Positions 45,472 through 54,696 of a stretch of 64,000 nt of DNA are shown here, in pieces. The position numbers were made by a program, and so were the translations under genes. Source of the stretch: Arthrobacter sp. B0490 (lineage in GTDB: Bacteria > Actinomycetota > Actinomycetes > Actinomycetales > Micrococcaceae); the NCBI RefSeq assembly GCF_002929355.1, contig NZ_PJIR01000011.1:21606-85605 (forward strand), given 5' to 3'. Position 1 is the stretch's first letter; every line of letters begins with the position of its first letter. The notes under the pieces are model-generated. The model had not been told where the DNA came from. It was given only the letters and a program-made list of their open reading frames with translations, and did no database searches.

Positions 45472-47465
45472 GCGGGCCACTCCCCGACCTCACTGGGGGT
45501 GGTGGTGCGTCCGAGCTTTGCGTACTCGGCTTGTGCACCGTGCAGGATATCCGCCATGGTAACGGCGCGGTGGTCGTCGGCGGCGAGGAAAGCGGCGTTG
45601 ACGGCCACGTTCCGGATACTGCCGCCGGAGAGCATCAAGCGGGCAGCTACCTGGTGATCGAGACCCGCCACCGGCACCCTCGGCCCGAAGGCTCGTTGCC
45701 ACAGTGAGGCCCGGGCCGCCTCGTCGGGGAATGGGAAATCGACGACAAAACTCAGCCGCCGGAGGAAGGCTTCGTCGATGTTGCCTCGGAGGTTTGAGGT
45801 CAGCACTGCGAGCCCACGGAAACGCTCCATTCGCTGAAGCAGATAACTGACCTCGATATTGGCGTACCGGTCGTGGCTGTCCTTCACTGCACTACGCTTG
45901 CCGAGAAGCGAGTCTGCCTCATTGATGACTAGGACAGCACCGGACTGTTCAGCGGCATCAAACACCCGTCCCAGAGCCTTTTCAGTCTCCCCCAGCCAGC
46001 GGGACATTACCTGAGAAAGGTCAAGGGACAGAACATCTACGCCGAGCTCACCTGCGATCACGTCGGCGGCCAAGGTTTTTCCCGTTCCGCTGGGTCCGCT
46101 GAACAAGGCCGTCACGCCGGCAGATTGCTGGTCCGAACCGGCGATCCGCCATTGCTCATGTACCAAGGCGCGGTGCCGTGCGTGTCGCAGGACGTCACGC
46201 AACAGGTCCGCCTCCCGCACCGGCAACACGAGGTCCTCCCACCGGGCACTTGGCTCCCGCCGCTCGGCCAAGCCCCCGAGGTCCGTTCGCGCACTCAGCC
46301 GGCAGGCATTCCACAGCGACTCACCCGGCCCTCGTGTGTCGGAGTACGATACGCCGGAGCTCACTCTCCACTCCTCGGCCACTGCGGAGGCGGTGGCGAC
46401 CAAGGCCTCTGGGCCCGGACGGAAGTGTGCTGCGACCCGGTCAATCGCGGAATCCAGACCGTCGATTTGTGGCTCCCTCAGCACTGAGGCCCACAGGGAC
46501 CGCGATTCCTCGAACGTTGGGGCGGGCACCTCACGGCGCACTGTCCCGGCAGGCAGCCCCCGAACCGGGCCCGAGGACGACACGATGAGTCGGCATCCGG
46601 CAGCCACCAGGACGCCCATGAGGTGGGCGTTCCACCCGCTGAAAGCAGAGGTGGCATCTTCGGGGTCCACGATCACTGGTGCGCCGGTGAGGGCGCTTTC
46701 CCGAGCCAGCCGCTGACTGGCGAGGCCGAGGCGGGACGGCTCCGCGGCGAGCATCCCGGACCGAACCCGCCACGCCCACCGCGAACCGGTCATCCAGGCC
46801 ACGGAACGTTCCACCGGCTGTCGGTCCGCCTCCCGCCCCCACAGGGCGACTGGAGTCGTTGTCGATCGGCTCAGGATCGCCATCACGTCGGCGACCACGG
46901 CACTCTGCCGCTCCGTTAGAGCCATTGCGGTCGAGGCGACCGGTTCGGCGTCCTCAACAAGTTCCGGGTCCGGGGCGTCATGACCCAGGAGCATCATGAG
47001 GATTCGCTCAGGCAACGAAAGTCGGCTCTCGAGGAAGGGTTCGCTACTGCGGTGCATCTCCACCAGATGCAACCGTCTCAAGGCCCCGTTGGAGGCAACG
47101 GCATCCCAGTGTGGACCCTCCAGCACGGAGAGGGCGAGGCCGAACGTCGGGTACCGCCGGTGCGGATCCCCATGAAGGCGGGCGCACAGGCGGGCAGCGA
47201 AGGGCTGCAGCTCACATGCCGCGGTTAAAGCGATGATGTCCGTCTCGAAAGGGCTTAGTTCGCATCGCTGTGCCACGAAGGTCAGTCCGTCAGTTGGCAC
47301 ATCGGGCCTGTCATCCGGCACGGAGGCAGCGGACTTGCTAGGGTTTGGCGCCCCGCATTCCCGTGCCGTCGGTTCCACTTCGGCGGCCCGCTGGAGCAGG
47401 GCGACAACGGCGTCCATGCGTGCTGAGAGGTGAGTCTTTGTCGAAGGAACGGTCGGGCTGTTCAT
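45468..47465 (-). CDS. eCIS AAA+ ATPase (Afp15-like)
   Basis: A 665-aa protein. The C-terminal 260 residues are an AAA+ module: Walker A FSGPSGTGKTLAA near 455, Walker B AVLVINEADSLLGKRSAV near 510, SRH region with VLTSNLRGNIDEAFLRRLSFVVDFPFPDEAAR. The N-terminal 400 residues include an inactive-looking second ATPase-like part. Every known eCIS operon carries one such ATPase; its exact role (assembly, loading or disassembly) is not settled. It is coupled to DUF4255 (ATGA, 47462-47465). Confidence 0.9.
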   Translation of the reverse strand: MNSPTVPSTKTHLSARMDAVVALLQRAAEVEPTARECGAPNPSKSAASVPDDRPDVPTDGLTFVAQRCELSPFETDIIALTAACELQPFAARLCARLHGDPHRRYPTFGLALSVLEGPHWDAVASNGALRRLHLVEMHRSSEPFLESRLSLPERILMMLLGHDAPDPELVEDAEPVASTAMALTERQSAVVADVMAILSRSTTTPVALWGREADRQPVERSVAWMTGSRWAWRVRSGMLAAEPSRLGLASQRLARESALTGAPVIVDPEDATSAFSGWNAHLMGVLVAAGCRLIVSSSGPVRGLPAGTVRREVPAPTFEESRSLWASVLREPQIDGLDSAIDRVAAHFRPGPEALVATASAVAEEWRVSSGVSYSDTRGPGESLWNACRLSARTDLGGLAERREPSARWEDLVLPVREADLLRDVLRHARHRALVHEQWRIAGSDQQSAGVTALFSGPSGTGKTLAADVIAGELGVDVLSLDLSQVMSRWLGETEKALGRVFDAAEQSGAVLVINEADSLLGKRSAVKDSHDRYANIEVSYLLQRMERFRGLAVLTSNLRGNIDEAFLRRLSFVVDFPFPDEAARASLWQRAFGPRVPVAGLDHQVAARLMLSGGSIRNVAVNAAFLAADDHRAVTMADILHGAQAEYAKLGRTTTPSEVGEWPA

Positions 47466-48757
47466 GTCGTCAGGTCCACAATCGGACCGGTGTATGTGCC
47501 ATACCGGCTGGAACTCGTATCGGTTTCCGAGGCCAGTGTGGTTTCGGCACCGTCCACGCTGATTCGGGCCAGGTACCTAGCGGCGGGTACCCCTAGAATG
47601 GCAAAGGTCACCGTTGCGTCCGTGTCATTGGTTAGTGGGTTCGCGTCGATGGAAAAACGGTGAGAGTTCCGCCCTGACGGGGCTTCAGCCTCATTGAGTA
47701 GCAACATGACGCGCTGCCGTTTCCGGACCTTGGGCGTCAAGGTGGCGGTTACGGTGGCCGTCCGCTTCGTTTCTGGCCCCATCACACCGGAGACCACTGG
47801 ACGGTTCCCTGCGTCAGTGATGGTAGGCCGCACGAGGAATGCTGCGGCGTTCGACGTCGGCCCATCTCGGTCCCCGGAGTCGAAGGTCACCGGTACCATG
47901 ACCCTGACGGTGGCGACCCCGGCAGGCAGAGTGTCCGGAACCGGCACGGTGGCGGTCAGCAGTTCCGTTCCGGGCGAGACCCTCTCGGAATCACCCGAGG
48001 AGAAATGGGCAGTGCCACCGGTCAACCCGGTCCCCGTGAGCGTCAGCGTGCCGCCGGTCTGGACTTGAGCGGGCGCGAGGGAGGTGACGACTGGTGACGT
48101 GGCCACCACCTTGCTTTCAAACGACTTCACCGGGGGACCGCTTGCTGCGGGTTGGTCCAGAGCCCGCAGGAGCGCGACGGAGGCGGTGAAAGCCACGGAG
48201 GGCCGGTATTTTTCGCCGAACATCTGCCACACCCGGCTGAGCTCCTCGAAATCCATGGGGTGTAGCCCAATCCTGACACCCTCCTCCTGGTCCTCCAATC
48301 CGCTCGTGGCCAAGGCGGCCAGGTCGGGTGGTAGCTGCGCGCCTCCAGGTGTGAACGTGGCCTGGATAACCGAGGTGTCCAAGACTCCCAGCCGATGCAG
48401 GACCACAGCCCCGAACCCGAGGAGCATCTCGTTGAATAAGTCCTTTTCGCCGTGGGCCGTCAGCAGGTAATGCAGGTCAACGGCCAGCGGAGGATTAGAG
48501 GTTCGGGCTCCCCTGCCGTTCCGCGACGGTAGTTCTCGAGCCATCCACCCGGTGTTGTGTGTGATTCGGTAGAGGTAAAGGTTCAAGGTGCTGGACCCGT
48601 TCGCCGTCTTGACCTGATCAGGTGGAAGTGCCGTGATGTTGACTGCGCCCATGACGGGGTCCAGTGGAGTGGTCAGCACAGACTGGTCAGTAAGGGCATT
48701 TCGCAGTTGATCGCGGAGAACAGCCGTTACTGCGCCGATGCCCAAGGCCGTAGTCAC
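47462..48757 (-). CDS. eCIS tail terminator, DUF4255/Pvc16-like, with TIG-type domain
   Basis: About 431 aa from GTG 48757. The N-terminal 190 residues are DUF4255 (ALGIGAVTAVLRDQLRNALTD, STLNLYLYRITHNTGWM, ALDLHYLLTAHG-type block, LHPMDFEELSRVWQMFGEKYRPSVAF). This is the Afp16/Pvc16 terminator family that caps sheath and tube. It is followed by a TIG/IPT-like immunoglobulin domain (VVTSLAPAQVQTGGTLTLTGTGL) and a C-terminal beta domain. GTG 48755-48757 overlaps the preceding stop (GTGA); the frame upstream to 49063 is a shadow. Confidence 0.85.
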   Translation of the reverse strand: MTTALGIGAVTAVLRDQLRNALTDQSVLTTPLDPVMGAVNITALPPDQVKTANGSSTLNLYLYRITHNTGWMARELPSRNGRGARTSNPPLAVDLHYLLTAHGEKDLFNEMLLGFGAVVLHRLGVLDTSVIQATFTPGGAQLPPDLAALATSGLEDQEEGVRIGLHPMDFEELSRVWQMFGEKYRPSVAFTASVALLRALDQPAASGPPVKSFESKVVATSPVVTSLAPAQVQTGGTLTLTGTGLTGGTAHFSSGDSERVSPGTELLTATVPVPDTLPAGVATVRVMVPVTFDSGDRDGPTSNAAAFLVRPTITDAGNRPVVSGVMGPETKRTATVTATLTPKVRKRQRVMLLLNEAEAPSGRNSHRFSIDANPLTNDTDATVTFAILGVPAARYLARISVDGAETTLASETDTSSSRYGTYTGPIVDLTT

Positions 48758-49467
48758 CTTGCGCCCCCTTCCCGTTGACGCAGGTAGTCCGCCAAGGACA
48801 CGGCCTGCGCTAACGGGATATGGCGTGCTGCGGCCGCTTTGGAAGTGGTGTCCGCTAAAGACCGCACCCGGATCTCCAGTCGGCCGATGGTGACGTCCGC
48901 CGGGATCGGCGTCGTAGCATCCGGAATGGCGCGTGTACGTGGATGATCCGCCGCCATGTCGGGACCGGTGGGAGGGCGTAGCACGGGCGTCGGGAAAGCA
49001 TTCTCGGATCGTTCGGGGATAGCGTCGGACTGTCGAGCGCTGAGTGTTGATTCTGAAGCCCATGCTCTTAAGGGCGGGCGGCTCTGGCCGGGGTCGTAAC
49101 CCGGGCCCGGGTTGAGGGCGGCACGGCCGGGCCGTGGGGCCGGGTGGGGGGTGTCCGCCGGATGGTGGGGCACCGTTGCTGCCTGCCCTTGCCGGGTGGG
49201 TTCTTCCGGGGTTGGGAGATCGACCAACATCATGGAGGCGATTGGCACAACGGGTAGGGAAACAATTGACTCGGGCCGGTATTCCGGTGGAGCGAGGAAC
49301 GCCGGCTCCGAAACCGGGGGCCCGGGTGCTTCACCTTCCAAGTCGGGAGCCCCGATCCCCCGATCGAAGGCGAGGGTCTCGGCGTCCTCCCCTGCTGCGA
49401 CGTACCGATCGTCCACCTGCAGGGCTATCGCCCGACGGGCCAAGCGGGTGAAGAGATCCTCGGTCAT
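48754..49467 (-). CDS. eCIS-associated protein of unknown function
   Basis: A 237-aa protein. The N-terminus MTEDLFTRLARRAIALQV and C-terminus VTIGRLEIRVRSL...LSLADYLRQR are conserved-looking; the middle 150 residues are Pro/Ala/Arg-rich and disordered. A disordered protein with a short DYLRQR tail is a recurrent small gene in eCIS loci between the tube chaperone-like gene and DUF4255; function unknown to me. ATG 49465-49467 overlaps the previous stop by four bases; the longer frame to 49530 is a shadow. Confidence 0.7.
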   Translation of the reverse strand: MTEDLFTRLARRAIALQVDDRYVAAGEDAETLAFDRGIGAPDLEGEAPGPPVSEPAFLAPPEYRPESIVSLPVVPIASMMLVDLPTPEEPTRQGQAATVPHHPADTPHPAPRPGRAALNPGPGYDPGQSRPPLRAWASESTLSARQSDAIPERSENAFPTPVLRPPTGPDMAADHPRTRAIPDATTPIPADVTIGRLEIRVRSLADTTSKAAAARHIPLAQAVSLADYLRQREGGAR

Positions 49468-50216
49468 GACAACTCGAGAAAGGTCTGGCGCCGATGTGAG
49501 CCCAACGCAAGAATCTGGTCCTGCGACCATCCATAGCGGCGGGCCAGGACATCAATATCCCGGATGAGTTCACGAGCACGGGCCGACACCTGCGCCCACA
49601 CGACGGGTAAGACCTCAAGGCGGGTCGACCACCGGTGGCCACACTCCACACAGCCAATATCTACGCTGACGTCCGCTAAGGGGTCGCGATCATCCAGTGC
49701 TGAGGCCACCGTGAGGATGGTTTCCTCGTCCGCCTCGCTGGAGAGCTCACTTTTGAAACGGCTTCTACCAAACGCAGCGGAGGACGGTACTGGTCGGACA
49801 CATCGATCGATCAGAATAGCGCGGGCTTCCTCTAAGTCCCGACCTGCCGAGGCGGCTGCTAGGTCAGTAACGTTGGGATTCCGAGCCTCCACGGCACCCC
49901 CCAGCGCATTTACGGTGAACCACTCTAAGTCCGGCCTCTCGCCGCAATATACGGCGAGCATTTTGGTGAGGTTGGGGGCGAACTCCAAGACGGTTCCGCA
50001 TGCCGGACAATCAGTGATTGTCTCCAATGCGCCGGATCGGCCGGCTCGGTACAGCCGCAGCAGAGCGGCGTCTCTCCACCCCAACGGCTGGTCACACCAC
50101 GGTGGTTTGGCGGGTCCGTAGGCTGCGTTGAGGAGGACTTCCGTCCGTGGCCCATCGAGTAATCCCGCGCCTTCTTCCCATGCCTGCAACAAAGCTGCGC
50201 CCGCTAGGAGTTCCAT
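49464..50216 (-). CDS. T4 baseplate hub assembly chaperone-like protein with zinc ribbon
   Basis: A 250-aa protein following the tube gene by three bases. Two CxxC pairs, CPACG near residue 70 and CVECG near 190, suggest a zinc ribbon that comes from two ends of the chain. The first 60 residues (GAALLQAWEEGAGLLDGPRTEVLLNAAYG) and the C-terminal helix (IRDIDVLARRYGWSQDQILAL) match what I recall as the T4 family baseplate hub assembly chaperone in eCIS loci. Role is therefore likely assembly of hub or tube rather than a structural part. Confidence 0.65.
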   Translation of the reverse strand: MELLAGAALLQAWEEGAGLLDGPRTEVLLNAAYGPAKPPWCDQPLGWRDAALLRLYRAGRSGALETITDCPACGTVLEFAPNLTKMLAVYCGERPDLEWFTVNALGGAVEARNPNVTDLAAASAGRDLEEARAILIDRCVRPVPSSAAFGRSRFKSELSSEADEETILTVASALDDRDPLADVSVDIGCVECGHRWSTRLEVLPVVWAQVSARARELIRDIDVLARRYGWSQDQILALGSHRRQTFLELS

Positions 50217-50219
50217 GGT

Positions 50220-50741
50220 CTAACCCGGTAGCGAAGGTTCGGCCGGCTCGGCCACGGACATGTCCCGCTCATACCCTTCGAGCTCTATTTTGAGCGTGTC
50301 TATGGCTACGGCGTTGGCGTTGGCATCTAGGTCGGGGATGTCCTTCCACTCAGATACCCAGCAGCGGTGCAATGTCCAAGAAATCGCGACCTGTCCGGCC
50401 TCGTTGTACAGCTCGAGGATGAGGTCCTTGCGAAAGTCCTTGAGCGAGCTTTCCGCGCCAGGTCCGGCTCCAAAGTTCCAGACCCGGTTGGCCCAGTTTT
50501 GAAACTCGAGGTCGTGAGTAATGCCTCGTTCGCAGGTCAGGGCCTCAAACTCGGATCGGCCCGGGCTCTTATGACTGGTGCTGGGATCACCACCGGAGCG
50601 GTGTTTGACCACCTCGGTGGTGCGCTTGGCGCCGCTGACCTTACTGATTCCGGCAACATACTTGTTGTCCCACTTCATGCGGAACTTATAATTCTTATAA
50701 GGGTCTTCGCGCTGGGCGTTGACGGTAAATTCGGCCATCAC
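50220..50741 (-). CDS. eCIS inner tube protein (Afp1/gp19-like)
   Basis: A 173-aa protein of the phage T4 gp19-like tail tube family. NYKFRMKWDNKYVAGISKVSGAKRTTEVVKHRSGG is the classic beginning, and the later DLILELYNEAGQVAISWTLHRCWVSEWKDIPDLDANANAVAIDTLKIELEGYERD is the family C-terminus. It assembles as stacked hexamers inside the sheath. AGGAG precedes the ATG. A single tube gene is present, whereas Afp has more than one. Confidence 0.95.
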   Translation of the reverse strand: MMAEFTVNAQREDPYKNYKFRMKWDNKYVAGISKVSGAKRTTEVVKHRSGGDPSTSHKSPGRSEFEALTCERGITHDLEFQNWANRVWNFGAGPGAESSLKDFRKDLILELYNEAGQVAISWTLHRCWVSEWKDIPDLDANANAVAIDTLKIELEGYERDMSVAEPAEPSLPG

Positions 50742-50751
50742 TCCTGCTCTC

Positions 50752-52350
50752 TCACTCCGGTGGGTTTACGATCTGCTGCAACGAGATCACCACGAACTCC
50801 GCAGGCTTCAAGGGCGCGAATCCGACCAGAATATTAACAATGCCTCGATCGATGTCCGCCTGTGTCGTGGTTCCCGCATCGCAACGCACGAGGTATGCCT
50901 CCGCCGGTGTTTTTCCTTGAAAAGCTCCGCGGCGAAAAAGGCTTTGCATGAATGACGTGACGTTCAGTCGGATCTGAGACCACAATGGTTCGTCATTGGG
51001 CGAAAAAACGACCCACCGCAGTCCGTCGATGAGGCTTTGTTCTAGGTAAAGCGCTGTGCGCCGGACGGACGTGTACTTCCATTCACTTGTCTGGATGTCA
51101 GCTCCTAGGAGGGTCCGAGCTCCCCAGGAAACCGTGCCGACCACCGGAAGGGTTCTGATGACATTGACTCCTATAGGGTTCAACGCTCCACTGTCGGAGT
51201 CATTGAGTGGACCGCTGGCCAAGTCCAATACACCGCGCAACTGCGCCGAGGTCCCCGCGGGGGCTCGCCACACGCCGAGTTGTCCATCGACTCGGGACAT
51301 CAATCCTGCGATTGTCCCTGAAGGAGCGACATCCAGAAGTGTACGAGGGTCTGTCGGATCGCTAATCATCGTGCGAGGGAAGTAAACAGTGGCGTTTTTG
51401 TCGCGCACGGCGCTATTTGCTCCTAGCCATGCCGTCATGTCCGCCGTGGTCTGGATGAAGGGCGGAATATCCAACAGATAAAAGCATCGCTCTTCATCGC
51501 AAAAAGTTGACACCTTGCTCGCAAGGGTATCGAGTTGAGGTGTCCTCAGGTCTTGGGATTTTTCATCCATGATGGCCGCTGCTGGCACACACAAGATATT
51601 TATAGAAAAAGGATCAATCCGCCTAAGCGGATCCAGTCCCCCGCTGAGCGCTGGTTCAGTGGGCGTAACGGAGTCCTTTCCTCCCCCGAGGGGCTTGTAC
51701 AGGGGGTTTGACAACTTGGACAATTCAGCCGCAGTCGTCAAGTCCACTATCGCCGGGTCTGGCAAGGGCACTTTGACGGGCTGTTGCGGCTGAGTGAATT
51801 CCACAGAACCGCGTACCAGAGTGCTGTTGGCCTTTAGAACCTTGGTAACCCATCGTTGGTGAGTACTTTCCATAGACACGTCGCGATGGACCTCGTTGCT
51901 AATCACGCGCTCGGCACCGTTTACCCTGATCACGCGGCGTAAGACCAAGGTGAACAGCTCGTTGGTACTGCCTTCCGAGACCCCAAACTGAATTGTGTCT
52001 CCCCAGGCGCCCTCGCTCGCAGCGGTAAGTCGCAATAGGGGTTTGTTGTTGACAGTAATTAAGTAATTGGAGGCTACGGCTTCCTGTGTCGTGACGCGGA
52101 CGATCCATGCTGTAGTGCCGCCATTAAGGAAGAACTGCGAGACGGCAATCGTCCCAGGGATCGAGGGATCGAGGTCGCCGAAGGTGCGCTGAAAGTCCTC
52201 CAGGCTGCTTATCCGCGTTGCGACTCCGACGGGCCCCTGCCGGAATATGTCGATAAAGGCGGTGTTCGAAGTGGATGCTCCGGCGATGGGATGCAACCCA
52301 CTGGGGACCTCAAGGAGGTAAAGCCCGGGGTGCGTTGGCACTATGGTCAT
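50752..52350 (-). CDS. eCIS contractile sheath protein (Afp2-like)
   Basis: A 532-aa phage tail sheath protein. GLYLLEVPSGLHPIAGASTSNTAFIDIF is the N-terminus; the sheath body includes FYLLDIPPFIQTTADMTAWLGANSAVRDKNATVYFPRTM and ends with the conserved VRCDAGTTTQADIDRGIVNILVGFAPLKPAEFVVISLQQ. It drives injection by contraction. It is the only sheath gene. ATG 52350 is preceded by GAGGAAACGCC. The gene is the first structural gene of the operon; the tube gene follows ten bases later. Confidence 0.95.
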   Translation of the reverse strand: MTIVPTHPGLYLLEVPSGLHPIAGASTSNTAFIDIFRQGPVGVATRISSLEDFQRTFGDLDPSIPGTIAVSQFFLNGGTTAWIVRVTTQEAVASNYLITVNNKPLLRLTAASEGAWGDTIQFGVSEGSTNELFTLVLRRVIRVNGAERVISNEVHRDVSMESTHQRWVTKVLKANSTLVRGSVEFTQPQQPVKVPLPDPAIVDLTTAAELSKLSNPLYKPLGGGKDSVTPTEPALSGGLDPLRRIDPFSINILCVPAAAIMDEKSQDLRTPQLDTLASKVSTFCDEERCFYLLDIPPFIQTTADMTAWLGANSAVRDKNATVYFPRTMISDPTDPRTLLDVAPSGTIAGLMSRVDGQLGVWRAPAGTSAQLRGVLDLASGPLNDSDSGALNPIGVNVIRTLPVVGTVSWGARTLLGADIQTSEWKYTSVRRTALYLEQSLIDGLRWVVFSPNDEPLWSQIRLNVTSFMQSLFRRGAFQGKTPAEAYLVRCDAGTTTQADIDRGIVNILVGFAPLKPAEFVVISLQQIVNPPE

Positions 52351-52402
52351 GGCGTTTCCTCAGATCAGGTGTGGTGGCAGCATCCTGATCCCAGATGGCG
52401 GC

Positions 52403-52475
52403 GGGTGTCCATAGAGCTGGGGTACCAGTACCCGTTCAGCGAGTACTGGTCCTTAGCGAGCAGCGCTGGACACCC
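52403..52475. promoter_or_regulatory. Nested inverted repeats ahead of eCIS operon
   Basis: In the 128-bp gap between the regulator and the sheath gene, outer arms GGGTGTCCA (52403-52411) and TGGACACCC (52467-52475) enclose inner arms ACCAGTAC (52424-52431) and GTACTGGT (52443-52450). They could be a hairpin terminator for the regulator gene or operator half-sites for the eCIS promoter. No clear -35/-10 pair is seen. Confidence 0.55.
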
Positions 52476-52478
52476 AGC

Positions 52479-53159
52479 CTATGGATCGGTGCATGCTTGG
52501 CCATTCCCAAACGCTGGTGGTCGTCCATGGACGACCGCCACGGCCTCAGCACGGCGGCTCACACCAAGTTTGGTGAAAATGCTATGCAGGTGGTTTTTGA
52601 CAGTACGGACGGACAATCCAAGACGTTCTGCGATCTCGTCATTGGGCAACCCTTTGGCTACGAGATCAAGGACTTGGTCCTCGCGGTGAGTTAGCCCTAG
52701 TCCCGGTTCGTGGTGCCGTGCGGCCAGAACTCCTAGCCGACGCGTCATGGCCCCAATTATGAATGGTGCGGCTTGCGTCTCACCGTCGAGAACTCCGTGG
52801 ATCAAAGCTACGAGCGTCTCGCATGATCCGTCTGCGGCCATGTATCCCGCTGCACCGGCTTCTATGCACGGGAGGACCTTATCTTCGGATTCCTCGATAC
52901 CGATGACGATCACTGAGGTTTGCGGCAGGCGAGCTGCGATCTCGCAAACCATATCAAGGCTGCTAGCTCCGGCCCATGGAAGGAGGACGACGTCCGGTAC
53001 TGAGAAAGCATGAGCGAGTGGGAGTAGCCGGGTATCCGTAGCTGCTACGGGTCCCAAATGGTCTGTGTTGGTCAGCAGGCCGACCAGGGCCTCTCTCATG
53101 ATTCGTGAATTGTCGACGACCAGGACGGCTGGTTGATGATGATGACCCTGCATAAACAT
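52479..53159 (-). CDS. LuxR/NarL-type regulator with degenerate receiver domain
   Basis: A 226-aa protein. Residues 1-120 resemble a response-regulator receiver (AVLVVDNSRIMREALVGLL, TSVIVIGIEESEDKVLPCIEAGAAGYM), but the phospho-acceptor position in DVVLLPWAG is not Asp, and one of the acidic pair is Asn (VVDNS). The C-terminus has the LuxR DNA-binding helix-turn-helix: LTHREDQVLDLVAKGLPNDEIAERLGLSVRTVKNHLHSIFTKL. It sits directly before the sheath gene in the same direction, so it probably controls the eCIS without phosphorylation. ATG 53157-53159 has AGGAG five bases upstream; a GTG just before it is an alternative. Confidence 0.85.
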   Translation of the reverse strand: MFMQGHHHQPAVLVVDNSRIMREALVGLLTNTDHLGPVAATDTRLLPLAHAFSVPDVVLLPWAGASSLDMVCEIAARLPQTSVIVIGIEESEDKVLPCIEAGAAGYMAADGSCETLVALIHGVLDGETQAAPFIIGAMTRRLGVLAARHHEPGLGLTHREDQVLDLVAKGLPNDEIAERLGLSVRTVKNHLHSIFTKLGVSRRAEAVAVVHGRPPAFGNGQACTDP

Positions 53160-53677
53160 CACGACTCCTGTGCCTCCGGGATGGCACTGATATGCAAATG
53201 TTAGGCGACTGCCCTAGCAGAGGGAATGGCAACTAGTAGATGACATCTTCTTAGGTTCTCCTGTGAAGCGGCGTAGGACGATGGTGCTGTACCTGCTTCA
53301 GGAGACAAAAGTTCGGCAACGAGGCGGCTCGCTTTGCCCATAGTAAGGGCTGTGTGGCGCTCCAGCTGATCGCCAATGACTTTGGAACTCATGGAACGAC
53401 TAGTGCTGAGGGGCTGAGTTCTTAGCGGTTGGTGCAGCGTACCAGAGGCCGTGGCAAGCCATCCTGCGGCCCGTTGCAGTTGCGGGAGTGTGAGCGTCAG
53501 ACGCTCAGCGGCTCAGCGGCTCCTCGGCTCATCCTCGACATCATTGTCGACGACGACCCCCAAACGCGTGGCGGCTTCTGGCGTGCACAGCCCCGGATTC
53601 CCATACCTCCCACATCCGAGCTACGCCCCAGAAGCTACACCGAGCTCAGCCCGAAGACACCGAACCAGACACGGTAG
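53160..53677. other. Gap upstream of eCIS regulator
   Basis: About 500 bases. A 63-aa minus frame (53201-53392) has no ribosome site and no recognisable features, so it is not called. The right-hand part is decayed amidase sequence in broken frames. The eCIS regulator promoter should lie near 53170-53250 but no clear pair is seen. Confidence 0.5.
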
Positions 53678-54664
53678 GTCCTCGCCGGCAAATGACTCGG
53701 CGTCCCCCGCTTGTACATCAACGCCGACACCGAAGCCGGCACCAGGCCCTCCCCCGGCATCGGAGGACCGACGGGCCAACGCATCGAGACACGGGAGTCG
53801 ATCATTGACCTATGGAAGCAGGCGCGAGCCGACCTCGAGGAAACTGGCGCCGAAGTCATCAAGGTCGACTTCCCCGTCGTGTCCAACTACGAAGGCGACC
53901 GGCCCGGCACCCCGACGATCAGCACCAGAGGACTCGTCAGCCCCGAATACCTGCACAGCGAGATCGTCGACCTCTCGGCATGGGCCTGGCACGACTTTCT
54001 GCAGGCCAACAATGACCCACACCTTTCATCTCTGGCCGACGTCGACGGAAGCCAGATCTTCCCCGTGCCGGACGGCACCCCTCACGACCGCTACACAGGC
54101 TTCGACGACGACATAGCCGAGTACCCCGAGCACATCCACCGCAACACAGGGCCAACGCTGACCGAGATCCCTCACCTCGAGAAAGGATTGCACGGTCTCG
54201 AGCAGACGAGACGCACCGACCTCGAACAATGGATGCACCGGCTTGGCCTGGACGCCGTCGTCTTCCCCGCTGCAGCCGACGTCGGACCCCCGGACAGCGA
54301 CACAAAGCCCGCATCTGCAGACATCGCCTGGCGCAACGGCGTATGGGTTTCCAACGGAAACATCGGGCCCCGACATCTCGGCATACCAACCGTCACCGTG
54401 CCCATGGGCATCGCCGCGGACCTGCATATGCCGGTAGGACTCACCGTCGCCGGCCCTGCCTACAGCGACACGGACATACTGCCTCCCGGCGGCCTCCTAG
54501 GCCCCGCACTGCATCCAAAGTTTGCAGCGGTGATCCAGTGCAGCACAAGCAGCTTGTGGCGCCTCGCCAGGTGCCTGGGCCGCTTTCCGCGGTTGGACAT
54601 TGACGGGCCAGAACCTCCGGCGGAAACTGAAACCAGCAACAATGGATGTAAAAACCGCAGTTGA
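53678..54664 (+). pseudogene. Decayed amidase (amidase signature family), C-terminal half
   Basis: Frame reads VLAGK, TGA, LGVPRLYINADTEAG and on through ETRESIIDLWKQARADLEETGAEVIKVDFPVVSNYEGD, PTISTRGLVSPEYLHSEIVDLSAWAWHDFL and LDAVVFPAAADVGPPDSDTKPASADIAWRNGVW. This is the second half of an amidase-signature protein (GatA/AtzF-like). The catalytic N-terminal half (Lys-Ser-Ser) is missing, two in-frame stops precede LGVPR (at 53675-53677 and 53693-53695), and the last 60 residues lose similarity. It is inactive. Confidence 0.8.
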
Positions 54665-54696
54665 CGAGCCAGCGACAAGCGAGGCGCTATATTACG

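Noticed and set aside
53201..53392. 63-aa minus-strand open frame upstream of the regulator
   Set aside because: No ribosome site or recognisable pattern; may be real but unsupported.
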